Shown here piece after piece: positions 1 through 12,078 of a stretch of DNA of 64,000 nt. The stretch is from positions 24,864,349 to 24,928,348 of the forward strand of contig CM038702.1 of assembly GCA_021613375.1 (NCBI GenBank), in the 5' to 3' direction. A program made the translations under genes and the position numbers. Position 1 is the stretch's first letter. Every line of letters starts with the position of its first letter. The notes beneath the pieces were generated by a model. The model was given only the letters and a program-made list of their open reading frames with translations. It did no database searches and was not told the DNA's origin. The DNA comes from Megaleporinus macrocephalus. Taxonomy: Eukaryota > Chordata > Actinopteri > Characiformes > Anostomidae.

Positions 1-254
1 AAGCAAGTATTAGTTTAAAAAAATTAATATTACGTTGAATTCTACAGTTCCCTACATATTACTATCTTTATTTATTGTGTTTGAGTAGGTCATAACAATC
101 ATTACACATATCTTGTAGTCTTACACATAGGCTTGTAGTCAGTTTAAACATAATAATAATTCTTTGTTTATATTTATTGTTTAGTTTGGGGCTAAATTTG
201 GTGGAATGCTCTATGTAAATACACAATGACAGTCTCTCTCCATCGCATTAATTA

Positions 255-470
255 TTGGTCAGTTTCTGGACCTCCAGTTGTTACCTGGCTGGCGACACGC
301 ATCAGTCTCAGCAGTGACACTGTGACGTGGTCGTTTGTGTGGTGCTGGCATGAGCAATGTTGCTGACTGCTGGCATCTGTAGTCACTGCTAGGATCCGCC
401 ATCCAAGAGCGCCTGCGTCATCAAAAACTGACCACCGACCAGGGATAGAGGAAGGCTAGCACAACCTGTG
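255..470. repeat. Weak copy of a dispersed repeat (family also at 16545 and 55520)
   Basis: The words GGTCAGTTTCTGG and AGCAGTGACA recur here and at 16620-16700. The 55520 copy matches the 16545 copy more strongly. It looks like a decayed non-autonomous element of a kind common in teleosts. Its ends cannot be placed. Confidence 0.35.
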
Positions 471-1639
471 AATCAACCATTGGCCAACATTTTCTGTACA
501 CCAACAAAGTGGACCTACAAGTGAGGGGTGTTGGATAAGGTTGGCAGCGAGGGTAGCTTTAGTGCTGGGCCCATGAATCTGAGCGTTATCAGTCGCTTCT
601 CACAGAGTCTCTAAACATGTGTAAAACATATATTTCAGCCCTCTCCCCAAATTCTAAGCAATCATAAGCTGTAAATAAGCCACAAGCTGTAAATAATGCT
701 TCTATAGATGACTATATAAGATCATGATGTATGCTGATTATGTAATGATCCACAGCAGTTTCATTACCCCAGAATACACACAATAGATTTACTCTTTCTT
801 TTCTTGTTCACTGATGAAGACAGATCTGTGTCTGGATGGGTGTGCATGTGTGTGCAATTCCAGTTTCATACACACAGATGGTGGTATGATCAGTGCAACT
901 CATAAGTGTGTTTTCCCTGCACTCATCCACTACAGCCTTACTGAGAATTTCCCTGTGTATTCTCCCCACAAACATATGGCATTGTTTTTATTGTGTTGTC
1001 TAATTGGCTTCATAATGCATAATCGCATGCATAATACGTTCCCCAGTGGTGCTCGTTTCCCCTGAAAGGCAGACTGCGACCTTGTTCAAACTTTCGTACG
1101 GTTCCTAGAAACTTCCCTGCAGTCTCTAGAACCATTTCTGTGGCCTTACAGCAGTAGCTCAGCTGGAAGTCAGATTTACTTTGTTTTTCCCATTACCTCA
1201 AAAGTAGTCAATCAGCCAGGACATGTTTGGTTTGCCTCTTTAGCTCCAGAGCTGTGAGACCAATGCAGCGAACAAATTATGGAAGCTTATCCCACTATTG
1301 GCTTTGTGAAAGCTACATTACATAACTTACCTTAATTTCTATAATCATGTATTATATTATATTACCTAGCTTGCCGAGTAAATAACAGGATGCTGTAAGT
1401 TAAAATTAAGTCATTTGAAATTACTTAAAAAGTCAACAAGGTTTGTGGCCCTTAGGCATGCCTACATTAGCATTATGCTTATTAATGTACTTAAAACTTG
1501 CTTGCTTGTTAGATAAATTAGTCTCATAGCTCCAGTATAAAACACGTAACATTTACCGTTTAAAACCATACGTTTATTATTTGGCTCTTAATATTATGAT
1601 TATATCATTCAGGATCTATTATAAGTTATTTGTTATCTA

Positions 1640-2000
1640 TTATTTATATATAGTTCTACATATTACACAGTATACACTGTTGATTATTCAGAATGTACTA
1701 TTAATTATTTAGTAATAATTTAGCTGTGATTGATTCTTTATATGCTACAAAGTACTCAGTAACCACTATGACAGTAACAACTATTAATGATACAGAAACA
1801 CTCAGTAAATGCTATAAATTATTTAAAATGAATTATTGCTTTGCATTATTAAGTAGCTACTAATAATTAATCAGTAACTACTATGAATTATTCCGTTTCT
1901 ATTCAGTATCTATTAAGTAAGTTCTATGAATTAGTATCTAAGGTAACTTTTATGAATAATTGTAAGTCAGTAAAAGACTGCTGTAATATTAAATAACTAC
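1640..2000. repeat. Degenerate AT-rich repeat (ACTATGAATTATTCAGTA-like)
   Basis: Words such as ATTATTCAG, AGTAACTACTATGA and CAGTATCTATTA recur with many differences over about 360 bp. The block is low-complexity with a loosely repeating unit. No fixed period can be given. Confidence 0.4.
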
Positions 2001-2189
2001 AGTCAAACTAATGAGTAATGTTGGTAGTTATGAGAATGAGAAATTCCAGTGTGGTCTAGAATCTAATCCCTAGATTTTAAGGGTTAAATATATATTTTTT
2101 GTCGAATAATTTGTCTCTCTGACTCGAAAAGGCTGGATTGTGTTGATCATATTGTGGTTTATTATTTTTTTTAATTAAATTACAGTTCC

Positions 2190-2480
2190 CTCCAGGCCCC
2201 TGGTGACCAAACACATTAGCCACATGGGCATCTGGACTCATGAAGGCGGATAATTGGCATAATTAAATAATGAAAGGTCTCCATTCAGACAGGGACAAAA
2301 GGCTGTAGATTGTCAAGCTCAGTGGAACTTAGCATTGCACGGTAATGATGCTAATTTCTCGGCCGCGGGTCCGGCCGTAGCTTTCTTTCTGCTTGTCTGA
2401 GGTAATTCGACCTGGCAGGCAGCAGACCATGACCACCTGGGTGGCAGGCATTTTGACAGGCCAGGGGGAGGAAAGGGGCA
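2190..2480. promoter_or_regulatory. Candidate conserved noncoding patch (low confidence)
   Basis: This stretch is more balanced in composition than its flanks and not repetitive. It contains a homeodomain-type site (CATAATTAAATAATG near 2260) and a GC-rich core with inverted CGGCCG words around 2360-2378. Such patches inside large developmental introns are often enhancers. No conservation test was possible, so this is inference from composition only. Confidence 0.2.
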
Positions 2481-3011
2481 CGTGTGCGTGTGTGACAGCT
2501 GTCGGCGGTGGTTTGAGTGAATGTGTTCAGCGTACAGACACACGTAACACACATAGGGTGCAACTGCATCATAACAGACTGATGATAGAGACATGACAAG
2601 TAAATGAACACCACATGATGGCAACACACTAAGAACGTCTATGTGTGTGTATGTGTGGAAAGAGCTGGGGTGTTTTACAGCTTGTGAGTAGATGATATTG
2701 TGCTTCATTCAGATTTGATGCTAGCGGCTCCTCTGGGTGTAGCAGTCATCTCATGTGTTTTTAATTGAGTTGTATTGCTTGTTGAAGAGACACTGTCTCC
2801 ATAGAGGTGAATGAAGCTCTGCTGAACGAACGCTGCTGCTTACGTTCTGTCTTTGTTCTTGATATATGCTGAAATTTTCACCAAGAATGTGAAACAGCAG
2901 TGTGGCACGTATCAGTGGTGGAAATTACTATGTGCCGTACACTGCCTGTCAAATCTTTGACAGCTAACATTAGTGACATGAGTCATACATTAGGGTTCGT
3001 TTAAGTGTTAA

Positions 3012-3461
3012 TGTGTGTGATGGTCAGTGTGAGGTGTGTGTGGTCAGTGTGAGGTGTGTGTGATGGTCAGTGTGAGGTGTGTGTGATGGTCAGTGTGAGG
3101 CGTGTGTGATGGTCAGTGTGAGGCGTGTGTGATGGTCAGTGTGAGGTGTGTGTGATGGTCAGTGTGAGGTGTGTGTGATGGTCAGTGTGAGGTGTGTGTG
3201 GTCAGTGGGAGGTGTGTGTGATGGTCAGTGTGAGTCGTGTGATGGCCGGTGTAAAGCTTGTGTGATGGTCAGTGTGAGGTGTGTGTGATGATCACTGTGA
3301 AATGTGTGTGATGGTCTGTGTGAAGTGTGTGTGATGGTCAGTGTGAAGTGTGTGTGATGGTCATTGTGAGGTGTGTGTGATGGTCAGTGTGAAGCGTGTG
3401 TGATGGTCTGTGTGAGGTGTGTATGATGGTCAGTGTGAGGTGTGTGTGATGGTCAGTCAGA
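3012..3461 (+). repeat. 23-bp GT-rich minisatellite
   Basis: About 19 tandem copies of a unit near GGTGTGTGTGATGGTCAGTG plus TGA (23 bp) are visible. Variants include GGCGTG, a shorter unit lacking GAT (as in TGTGTGGTCAGTG) and TCTGTGTGAAG. The least diverged copies are in the first half (3040-3200), with more substitutions after 3230. It has no coding potential. Confidence 0.92.
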
Positions 3462-4579
3462 TACTCATTGACCTGTAATGTCTTTTATATGCACATCTGT
3501 ACACCAGTTATTATCAGTTTGTAGAAAGAATTTTGGACCTGCTTGTGTTTTGCTTACATAGTCATATGGGAGTTTCTTGCTGTAGTGCAGTTCTGGCAAT
3601 CACCTGCTTGAACAGTAGTTTGTTGTTGGTCAGTTTGTGAGTCACTAGCCATTTTCTTTTAACATTGGCAATTTTTGGACATATTAACTAACAAAACCAG
3701 ATTTTCTAGCTGCATCCAGAACCATGTGTTATACTATACTACACATGATAAATGATACTACTGAATGTACTACCAATGGTGGAGTACTATGTGGATATTA
3801 GATTTAGTATGGTAGTATGCAGTTTCGGCTGCCTTTAAAACATTTTTGGTTTGCTTGTTTGTTGTTTTGTTGGTTTACAATAATTTAACTATACTTAACG
3901 TGGCTCGTTTATTTAGAGGAAAACAATAATGTGTACATTTTTGTGCCAATATATAGCCAAAGGATGTACCTTCCTGCTTCTGATGTCCATGCTTTCAGGT
4001 CTTTAAATTATGTTTGAAGTCAAGATTTCTTTAAGACTAGTTAATAACATTAAAAACATACACAATCAAAATGTCAGATAAAATTTCTATGCAGTACATG
4101 CACTTCATACCAAAGAATCGTTAAATGCAAAGAATTAACATATACCTGTTTGAAACTAACTGAAGTATTTCAGGTATTTTTCTCTCAAATGTATTCAATC
4201 ACCTAAGACATGTTTGGCACAAGAATCTTGCTTCTGTAGCGTTGCATAAGAGCGACGAGACTAATTAAATGGAAGCTCATGTACAATGAATTACCAGCAT
4301 GCTAATATATGCCCCAGACATTTGCCTCAAGCCATGTTGAGATGTTAACTAATCTCAAGTAGGTATGTGGTTTCCTATAGTGTATGACACACCGCTGTCT
4401 ATAAATATGCACAGGCAATGCAAACATGGAATAATGAACACCAGATGTCCAATAGTGTAGATATGTGTGAGATGATTGACATCTGTGAAAAGCCTGGCTA
4501 CAGTTTTCTTGCTCTGGTACCCACAGTGGCCCGGCTTATGTAGGATCATAAACCAAGGGTGTGCTTATCCCATTAGCTT

Positions 4580-4735
4580 TACTGCAGTACGGCGGTTTGT
4601 TTTGGCAGGTGTGAAAACAGTAATCGCACTCGGGTGCGAACCAAAACAATCACACGGAGACCCTCTAGAGGAGGTGGTCTCGGTCTGGTTCCAAACGAAC
4701 TCTGGAGGTTTACTGCTGTAATGTTCCTGGGCCAA
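4580..4735 (+). repeat. Partial second copy of the adjacent MITE
   Basis: GCGGTTTGTTTTGGCAGGTG, AACAGTAATCGCACTCGGGT and GGTGGTCTCGGTC occur here and again at about 4811-4905. A truncated copy therefore sits directly upstream of the longer element, as a local tandem arrangement. It lacks the terminal inverted repeat seen at 4744. Confidence 0.65.
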
Positions 4736-4743
4736 CTTCTTCT

Positions 4744-5500
4744 TAGGGCGTTTTCACACCAGCACTAGTTAGAACAGTTAAAATGGACTTTGATTTGTTT
4801 GCACTCTTGATGCGGTTTGTTTTGGCAGGCGTAAAAACAGTAATCGCACTCGGGTTCAGACTAAAACAACCGCACCGAGACCCTTGAGAGAAGGTGGTCT
4901 CGGTCCGATTCCAAATGAACCCCGGAGCGGTTAGTTTGTGGTGAGAATATGACCCAACCTCGATCCGACCCAAGTATTAGGTGTACTCCACAAGTTTGAT
5001 CTAAACATCTCCTGCAGCCAGGTGTGCTTTGCATTATGGGATGAGGCAGATTGCATAAACAGAGAACTGGATAACTATAGCAGCTAACAGGGCGAGGACA
5101 ATGAAGCGAGGTCTCTCTTGGACTAGCAGTGAGGGGCGTTGTACCTTGATATTTGAATTGAATTGGGCGTTCTGCAGGTGTACTGTAGTTAGGTATACTG
5201 CCCAGAGACAGCATGTCTTCTATAAAGACATGCTGCCTCTGCCGCTGCTCTGTGCTACGTTGTACAAGAAATGTGCAGTAGTTTGGGAAAACCGGATCTT
5301 CTCCCAGTACTTTCTTGCTTGCACACCAGATAGCACTGACCAATCAGAGGAGACAACATGCTCACGTGGTTTGTTGGTGCATTTCGGTTTTTGCCTGTGT
5401 GAAAACAAACTTAACTGAGGGGGGAAACGCTCCAGGTAAACAAACTCATTAACTGATCCGGACCAGTGAATCAAACTACAGATGTGAAAATGCTCTAAAC
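4744..5500 (+). mobile_element. MITE-like element with GGGCGTTTTCACAC ends
   Basis: The left end reads TTAGGGCGTTTTCACACCAG. The right end (about 5479-5500) reads CAGATGTGAAAATGCTCTAA, roughly its reverse complement, so the element has terminal inverted repeats and is about 755 bp. TTA/TAA at the borders would fit a 3-bp PIF/Harbinger-type target duplication, but it is not clean enough to assign a superfamily. The open frames on both strands (4861-5343, 5101-5418, 5220-5504) show no known domain and follow the internal palindrome. Confidence 0.6.
5203..5241. repeat. Hairpin: 17-bp stem, 5-nt loop
   Basis: CAGAGACAGCATGTCTT (5203-5219) pairs with AAGACATGCTGCCTCTG (5225-5241) with a single mismatch around the loop CTATA. 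It lies in the middle of the MITE at 4744-5500. It could be a chance or element-specific hairpin; a small-RNA role is not shown. Confidence 0.85.
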
Positions 5501-6075
5501 ACATTAAAAGGGGGTCTGTTTACCTCTTCTTTAAGAATAGTGTCAACAATCAGTAATGAACAATGTCTCTGCACACAGCACCACACTTAAAGAAGACCCT
5601 TCCCAGAGCGTGTGCCCCCCCCCCCTGCTATCACTCTATCACCCTGCTCAACAGTTAGAAACCCATGAGACAGACACTGGGAGACTTCAGTGCCTAAACT
5701 TCATAAAAGTCGGAGTATGTTGTGGTTCTCCTTATTTCTAGGTACCAATTTCTGAGTTAAAGCTTCTGGCTCCAACTCTCAAATTGATTCCACACTGAAC
5801 ATTTCTCATCAGAAGGCAGAACAATTAATGCGATCTAGGGCACTGGTCTTCATCTACAATTTCAGAGAAGACTAATCTCTCACAGATGCTAGTGGCCAAG
5901 CCTCTCAGTCCCATCACAGGAACCCTCAAATTCATAAATATGTAAAGCTTTTCACTGCTTTCCTATCCAAGACCATCATGGTGGCAAGTCTCGAGACTTT
6001 GTAAAGCCTCTAGAATCGAACTTTGTGTGAACTCAAGATACACTTATCATTGATGTATGCCATTTTTTTTCATGA

Positions 6076-6397
6076 TCCATTACATCCATTGTTTTCTGGG
6101 ACTGACCTCACCAATTTGCCCACTGTTGGGCTAGATGTAGTCTGGATGGCTGGAGATGTGAAACAAATGTCTACCAAGCAGTCTGCGCAGCTCAACCGGC
6201 ACATTTATTATCCTTGAAAAAGCCTGAGTCAAGGCCTTGTTGTAATATAATATTACGGTAAATAAACACAGCACTCACATGAGATTAACTGTCTGTAGCT
6301 TTAATAGAGCTGAATTTGTTTCCCTTTCAAGGTGAGAAAAATGAATATCATATTGATTGTGGAGTAGTACGACTGCCCGTGTAATAATAATAACTAT
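6076..6397 (+). repeat. Diverged segment, copy 1 (partner at 9168-9478)
   Basis: Long stretches match the later copy, for example GTCTGGATGGCTGGAGATGT, ACCAAGCAGTCTG, GAAAAAGCCTGAGTCAA and ATTACGG, ending near GTGTAATAATAA. At several sites this copy has TG or CA where the partner has CG (GATGTAGTC against GACGCAGTC, AAACAAATG against AAACGAATG), so it looks like the CpG-decayed member. The two copies sit 3.1 kb apart on either side of the exon at 7028-7116. The short open frame here (6023-6217) aligns with one in the partner but carries many non-synonymous differences, so it is probably not coding. Confidence 0.8.
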
Positions 6398-7027
6398 ATT
6401 TTTTTATTTTTAGAATTAATTTTTATAACCAATCCCACTTTCATGCAGTGCAATACTATTGTCTGCTTTGATTTTACCTCTACAAATACATATCTCTGTA
6501 TTTCTTATATTACTTTGATTCAGTTGGTTTATTTCACTTTGTTTGCCACTGTTGTTTTCTTTTCCCTCAAATATCCTGCATTACTCTTTTTATCCGAAAC
6601 TTTATAATAAAAATTTTTGTGTATGTGTTTGTGTGTGAGAAGACAAATTCAAACAAACAAAATTTCTTCAGATATTGAGAGGATTATTACTTTTCCTATT
6701 GTTGTCGACTGTCCCATAGTGTTAGCTATCACTGGGGCTACTTGTCCTGGTGCCTGATTTATTAGAATTATTAATAACAATGAAAAAATAACTTCTAGTA
6801 TCTTAATTAATGGTAATAATTTACCTGTATCTCCTGCATAGGCATGCAATGAATAATATTAATATCTGGGATGTAAGCTCCCTGTACTAAGCTACATTAG
6901 CCTCGAAGCTCCAGTGCAAAACTAAAGTAGCAAACTTCAGAGACCAGGTACATCTTGTCTTGTCTGGCCATATTCATTTGATTTTCACTTTTTCCTTAAC
7001 TGCGTATTTCTTTGCTGTCTCTTCCAG

Positions 7028-7116
7028 CTTCCAGTGGCAGATCCCGCTAACACTTTCAGTGGGAAACTCCAGTCACATATCATCCGAAACTATCATCTGG
7101 GTCTCTAATAAAACAG
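7028..7116 (+). CDS. trhde: TRHDE exon (window exon 1 of 6), partial gene
   Basis: This exon encodes part of thyrotropin-releasing-hormone-degrading ectoenzyme, a type II membrane M1 zinc peptidase that cleaves the pyroglutamyl-histidine bond of TRH outside the cell. Readable residues include FQWQIPLTLSVGNSS and IIWVSNKT, matching the beta-rich segment just before the C-terminal helical domain. NSS and NKT are N-glycosylation sequons, fitting an extracellular location. The acceptor is TCTCTTCCAG (AG at 7026-7027); a second AG at 7033-7034 is possible but would drop the S-F-Q residues that align with the family. The donor is CAG|GTAAGC. The exon enters in phase 2 and leaves in phase 1, which joins cleanly to 11945. 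Gene identity comes from remembered family sequence, not a search. Confidence 0.9.
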
Positions 7117-7892
7117 GTAAGCTCTATCCTGGGTTCCCTTGCAACACACACATGCACACACACACGCACGCACACACACACTGTAGCAGGATGTGGAGAC
7201 GTATCTGATTCCCCAGCGTGTTTCATATACACTGTTAGATTCAGGGGTGAGGATACTGTCACTGTCACACTACAGCAAGGGTCCGTCTCTGTTCCCTCTA
7301 AATCTGACATAACTGTCCCCTGTAGGGTTTACTGTCTGATCCACTGCTACTAATGTGAGTGTTTTTAGCTGAAGCCGTGCCTCAGGGCAGAACTGCTGTA
7401 ATTTAGAAGGTGCTGCTACTCTGACAAGCATTGTACCGTCAACTCTCAGAAGAGTTGTTATTGTATGTTTTTAATACTGTTTACTATTTACATATATTAA
7501 TATAATTATATTACTTGCATAGTGAGGTACATGGGAAATTACATTTAGTTGTTTTTTTCAATATCAACAAATGAAAGCACCAGAGCATAAACGTAAATAA
7601 TACTTTCTATTCTACTCTTATTTGAGAGATATACTAATACTAGATATAATAATGTACCTGATTAATGTATCATTAAAAATTAATTTAATGTGTTTACATT
7701 GTACCTAAATGTTGTCATTAAATTATTCTATACTAAAGCAAGGAAAAATTCCAAGATACACTACACTGACATATCATTTAATAACTTTTTTCATATAATT
7801 ACTTATTTATTACATGGGTTATAATACACAATAATGACTCTATCACATCCAAATGGCAGTCAAAAGTATTTGTGTGTATGGTTATGAAGCTT

Positions 7893-8008
<116 letters not shown>

Positions 8009-8893
8009 TTATTTATTTATTAAGACATTATTATAAGACATTATTTATTTATTAAGAATTATTGATATCCTGTCCAACAAGCCCTGGAAGCTTGTCTACG
8101 CCCAGTGGTGTCTATGTTGTTAGTGTCATCAGTGACAAGTTGACTCTTCAAATAGTCTATAAAACCCTTAGTCTATATATGTGTGTTTTTTATGAAAAAC
8201 CTTTGCACATGTTTATGCTCTAAATAAATGTTTAAGTTTACATCCCAAGCAAAATGTTAAGCTTCTACTGGTTTTAACAACAAATCACTACACAAACAGA
8301 TAAGGGAAGTTAGTATAGGAAGCTTTTCCTGTGGATTCCTTTTGTGTGTAAACTTGCAGACGGGCTTTTACAGAAAGAAGAGTCAGTACTGATGGCTTTA
8401 AACAGCTGAAACAGCCAAGTTGGATTGTGTTTAATGTGAGACAAAATATTTTCTATACAGTTTCATTCTGGACTCTCTGACCACATCAGAGCAATCAGAA
8501 ACAACCACTGTACCTCTGGCTTGGTCCATTTTTTAATATTGTTCAATTTCTTATGAGATTGTACCTTAAATGTAAAATTTCTACCTGCTTTTGTTATCGC
8601 CGCTGTTACCCACGACTTTTAAAGGTCAGCGACACATTTTCTATTCTCTGGTTTTCTTGAAAAAAGACACAACTTTTTTCTTTAGATGTACTCATTTTTC
8701 ACAGGTCTGGTCCATCTATATTGCTGCCTCTGCTTCTCCTAAATGCTTTCGATCTGGGACTCGCAAGCTTTTTTTGTTGATACATTTCTTCAGAAATGCA
8801 TTCTTATTCTGTACGGTTGCTACGCGGGGAATAGCCCCGTGTCGACCATCGTTCTCTTTAATCCCGTTCCATTCCTCTTCTCCCCTGGGAGGA

Positions 8894-8900
<7 letters not shown>

Positions 8901-8952
<52 letters not shown>
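8901..8952. repeat. (GA)n microsatellite
   Basis: About 52 bp of uninterrupted GA repeat, preceded by GGAGGAGGAGAGT. The repeated Arg-Glu frames across it are artefacts. Confidence 0.97.
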
Positions 8953-8956
<4 letters not shown>

Positions 8957-9167
8957 TGATCCGTGGCTGGAACCGCATCATTTGGGGCCAGTTACATTCT
9001 AAAAGGCTGAATTCAATTTAGCCTTCGACTTCCTCTCCGTGGTTCACTGTTGAAAAGGTCTTCGCTGTGTGTCACCGTTTAACTGGCCCCCCCATTCTCA
9101 CACAGTGAACTGGGAACAATGACTATTAGGCTCAAAAGTGAAGCTGTAGGGGATCCGGCAGAGACGC

Positions 9168-9478
9168 TCCATTTATATGCATTATTTCCCAGGCTTGACT
9201 CCACCAATCTGCCCGCTGGTGGGCTAGACGCAGTCTGGATGGCTGGAGATGTTAAACGAATGTCCACCAAGCAGTCTGAACCGCTCAAGCGGCGCATTTG
9301 TTATTCCCTGAAAAAGCCTGAGTCAAAGCCCTGATATAATACAGCATTACGGCAAATGAACACAGCATTCACCTGGGATAAACTCCCTGTGGCATTAATG
9401 GAGCCGAATATATTCCCCGTTTTAGATGGAGATGAATGGATTATATATTGATTGCAGGGTGTAATAATAAAAATAATA
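9168..9478 (+). repeat. Diverged segment, copy 2, CpG-keeping; candidate regulatory element
   Basis: This is the partner of 6076-6397. It keeps CpG at sites where copy 1 has TG or CA (GACGCAG, AAACGAATG, GCGGCGCATTTG). Homology runs from about CTCCATTTATATGC to GTGTAATAATAA. It shows no terminal inverted repeats, tRNA boxes or poly-A tail. Both strands are open over much of it (9119-9334 and 9079-9297), but differences between the copies are not concentrated at third codon positions, so I favour noncoding DNA. It may be a conserved noncoding element or an uncatalogued repeat. Confidence 0.75.
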
Positions 9479-9631
9479 CTAATAATAGTACTACCAACAA
9501 TAATAAATCTTACGTATAATATCTTAGTCCATTATACAAGAATTTAAACAATTTTTCACTAACGCAGTAAGAAGCTGTGTGTGACAGTAATTTTTATTAG
9601 GCACAACAAAGGCAGGGCAATTCTTCTTCTT

Positions 9632-9644
9632 TTTATTATTATTA

Positions 9645-9693
<49 letters not shown>
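9632..9693. repeat. (TTA)n microsatellite
   Basis: A run of TTA/ATT triplets of about 60 bp with one interruption (ATATTTA). It yields poly-Ile and poly-Asn frames that are not genes. Confidence 0.96.
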
Positions 9694-9694
<1 letters not shown>

Positions 9695-10579
9695 AAAATA
9701 TTCTGCCAAGAAATGGAATTCATTTACAGTATGTTGCCACACAACCATGGACAGGAAAAACAATCAGCTGCCTGTCATCATTTCAGTAATTGTAAAAAAA
9801 AAATTGGCATATTTTAATCATCATATAGTATAACATAGCACTGTTTCACGCAGTGTTTTTTTTGCTCACCAGATTATCACTTCAACAACAGTGCTAATTT
9901 CCTTTAGCGCCTCTATGCTACTTCCAGTCTTATTTAGCACTAAGTTTAACGGCCATGTCCCATTGCTGGGCATGAATATTAAATGGCTTCTTATGTAGTG
10001 ACAGGAATTAATACTGGCTCCTGCAACAGTGCATAATGTGTCTATGTTTATTTAGATATGGAACCCATTTAAAATTCATTTAAGATGCATCTGGATTCGA
10101 TGTAGACCTGATTTATGAACATCTGAAGCCTACAGGACATTCATGTGACACATTATTTACTTTTTTTCAGTGCAGTTTCACAGCGAATGGTTATACTTAT
10201 GTTGTGCAGCTCTGAAAGCCCTGTGGCATTAAAGGAGGAGTTACATTCATCGTGTAACATGCAAATTGATTTTATATAATAACGCAATACAGAATAAACG
10301 CCAAACATGTAAGGTTTACAGGTACAATGATGTAAGAGTAGCAGGATCTTCCAAAGTGCAACAGTCCTGTCCTGAGGCATGGCTTCAGCTAAAACATGTA
10401 TGTTAGTAGCTGGGGATCAAAAAGTAAACTCTAGGAGGCGCAGTCATGTCAATTCTGCATTAGGAGAGAAATTGACCTTTACTGACCAAGTTTAAAAGCG
10501 CCCATTTCATGGGAAAACTAAATTTTCACTCTTTTATTGCATAAAAGTGTTTAAGCATTGTTAAAGAGGAGTTTAATAA

Positions 10580-10925
10580 AACAGACTTTAATGAAAACAA
10601 AACAAAAACCGTAACAAAAACACTAAGTACATAAGCAAAAACCAGGAAAGACAGGGAAACGTCAAAGGAACAACAGAAAACAAACCACACGGCAGGGAGG
10701 AAAACAGTGGCAATATATACACAGCATAACAAGAGGGAACATAGAACACCTGAGAACAATAGGCGGGGTCACAGGGGGAAAAACAGGTGAGGGGTGGAGA
10801 CAAGGAGCACATGACAAAACAAACAGAACCACATGGCAAAGAACGTAAACACATGCACATGGGACAGACAAAGATATGTAAACAAAGACAGACAGGCAAG
10901 AGAACCGGGCAGGACGTGATGTTTT
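10580..10925. repeat. AC-rich dispersed repeat fragment
   Basis: The purine-rich text (CAGGTGAG, GGCGGGGTCACAGG, GGAGACAAGGAGCACATGAC) resembles a repeat seen widely in fish genomes, and 59290-59520 has similar composition and words (ACACAGGTGAGACAG, GGAGGCGGA). The minus-strand Cys/Leu-rich frames across it are by-products. The family name is unknown to me. Confidence 0.4.
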
Positions 10926-11944
10926 TCATTTACATTATAACAACTACACTGTTTTAGTGCACAGTCTCATGTGCTCGGTATTAAAAACAATACCAATAAA
11001 AATTAAACACACAATATAAAATGTGCCATAGCTTTTGCATGAAATGCATTTTATTTTTCATATAGTCTACTGTGATAAATTCAGCTAATAAACAGTTATT
11101 TGTCTATTAAACTGTGCAAAAGTGTGTTCTGCGGAGATAAGACGTGTCATTTTACCACATCTTTTGCACATGACTGTATATCAGTAACAAAAACAGCCTG
11201 CTTCATTATGAAAGGTTAAACCCAGGCTGGAGAAGTCTGATATAATAATGAACGCGGACTGTTTTTGGCATATAAATGCAAACTAACATCATATCTTGGA
11301 GGAAAAAAAAATCTAAAATACTTTACAAATCTAGGATGTGAGCCCACAGATGAAAAGAGGAAAATCCCTTTCTGAGTGAGACAAATGAATCGTCTCACTT
11401 TCTAATGCATATTTACTGGTGGGATTACACAAGGACTGCTTTTGTGAAATCAGTTTAATCAGAAGATGAAATGAAGAAGAATGAATTCCATAAACGTCTG
11501 CTGACACACGTAACTTCTGCGCAGGGAATCGCATTATTAATGCATTTATGAATATAAATGCTTTGAACGTGAAGCGTATCACCGTCACCGGGCACTCTCG
11601 TTCATATTTGCGAACGAGTCAATTGTGTTACGTGACATTTCATCTCATGTCCCACCTTTCACCTCTCGCTAAATGGGTGAGTGATGTAGAGTAGATTCAT
11701 TAGAAACGACTCCAGACAGGGCACAATTTCCACCACAAAAGACCTGGCTGTCTATAGGCATTCCCATTAGCTCCGCTGGAGTGACTGTCACCACGTGCCC
11801 CCTTCCATTTATCACCAAAACCTGGCCTGAAGACTGTTTGTGTGTCTGCATTTTCTAAAGGAATGACAATGCGGATGTTCTAATGAGCTGTCAGCCCCGC
11901 CGTTAAATATTCTCCCCCTCGCTCCTTTTTCTCCTTATTTATAG

Positions 11945-12078
11945 AGACGCACCGAGTGGGCCGCATAGACGAGGAGACGTGGTTGCTGGGCAACATCAAT
12001 CAGACGGGCTACTTCAGGGTGAACTATGACCTCCACAACTGGAGACTCCTGATACAGCAGCTTATGGTCAACCCCACG
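11945..12078 (+). CDS. trhde: TRHDE exon (window exon 2 of 6)
   Basis: The exon encodes the junction into the C-terminal helical (ERAP1-like) domain of the TRH-degrading ectoenzyme. Readable residues are THRVGRIDEETW, then WLLGNINQTGYFRVNYD, then NWRLLIQQLM. The W-x-x-GN-N-x-x-GYFRV-Y block is an M1-family hallmark, and this version matches TRHDE best as I recall it. NQT is a glycosylation sequon. The acceptor is ATTTATAG; its first two bases complete a GAG codon with the G left by the previous exon. It ends in phase 0 at ACG|GTAAAA. The exon is 134 nt. Translation runs on past the donor for about 40 codons with no homology, which confirms the exon end. Confidence 0.93.

Larger units (their letters stand above)
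1..7027 (+). other. Intron upstream of the first visible exon (5' end outside window)
   Basis: No coding exon is recognised here. Bases 1-250 and 480-1640 are AT-rich with nothing I can name. 255-470 holds a weak dispersed-repeat copy, 1640-2000 a degenerate AT-rich repeat, 2190-2480 a non-repetitive patch and 3012-3461 a minisatellite. 3470-4560 has only faint repeat-like stretches. 4580-5500 holds a MITE and a partial copy. 5500-6070 shows nothing clear. 6076-6397 is the first copy of a segment repeated at 9168-9478. 6400-7027 is AT-rich; 6885-6960 resembles 15772-15830. The short open frames are not supported by any recognisable protein. The upstream part of the M1 peptidase (catalytic HEXXH region) must lie before base 1. 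Confidence 0.6.

Noticed and set aside
3012..3461. CRISPR-like regular repeat array
   Set aside because: Units are directly contiguous with no unique spacers, and the DNA is vertebrate; it is a minisatellite.
4861..5504. Overlapping 160-, 105- and 94-residue frames
   Set aside because: All lie within a MITE with inverted ends and an internal palindrome; no recognisable protein.
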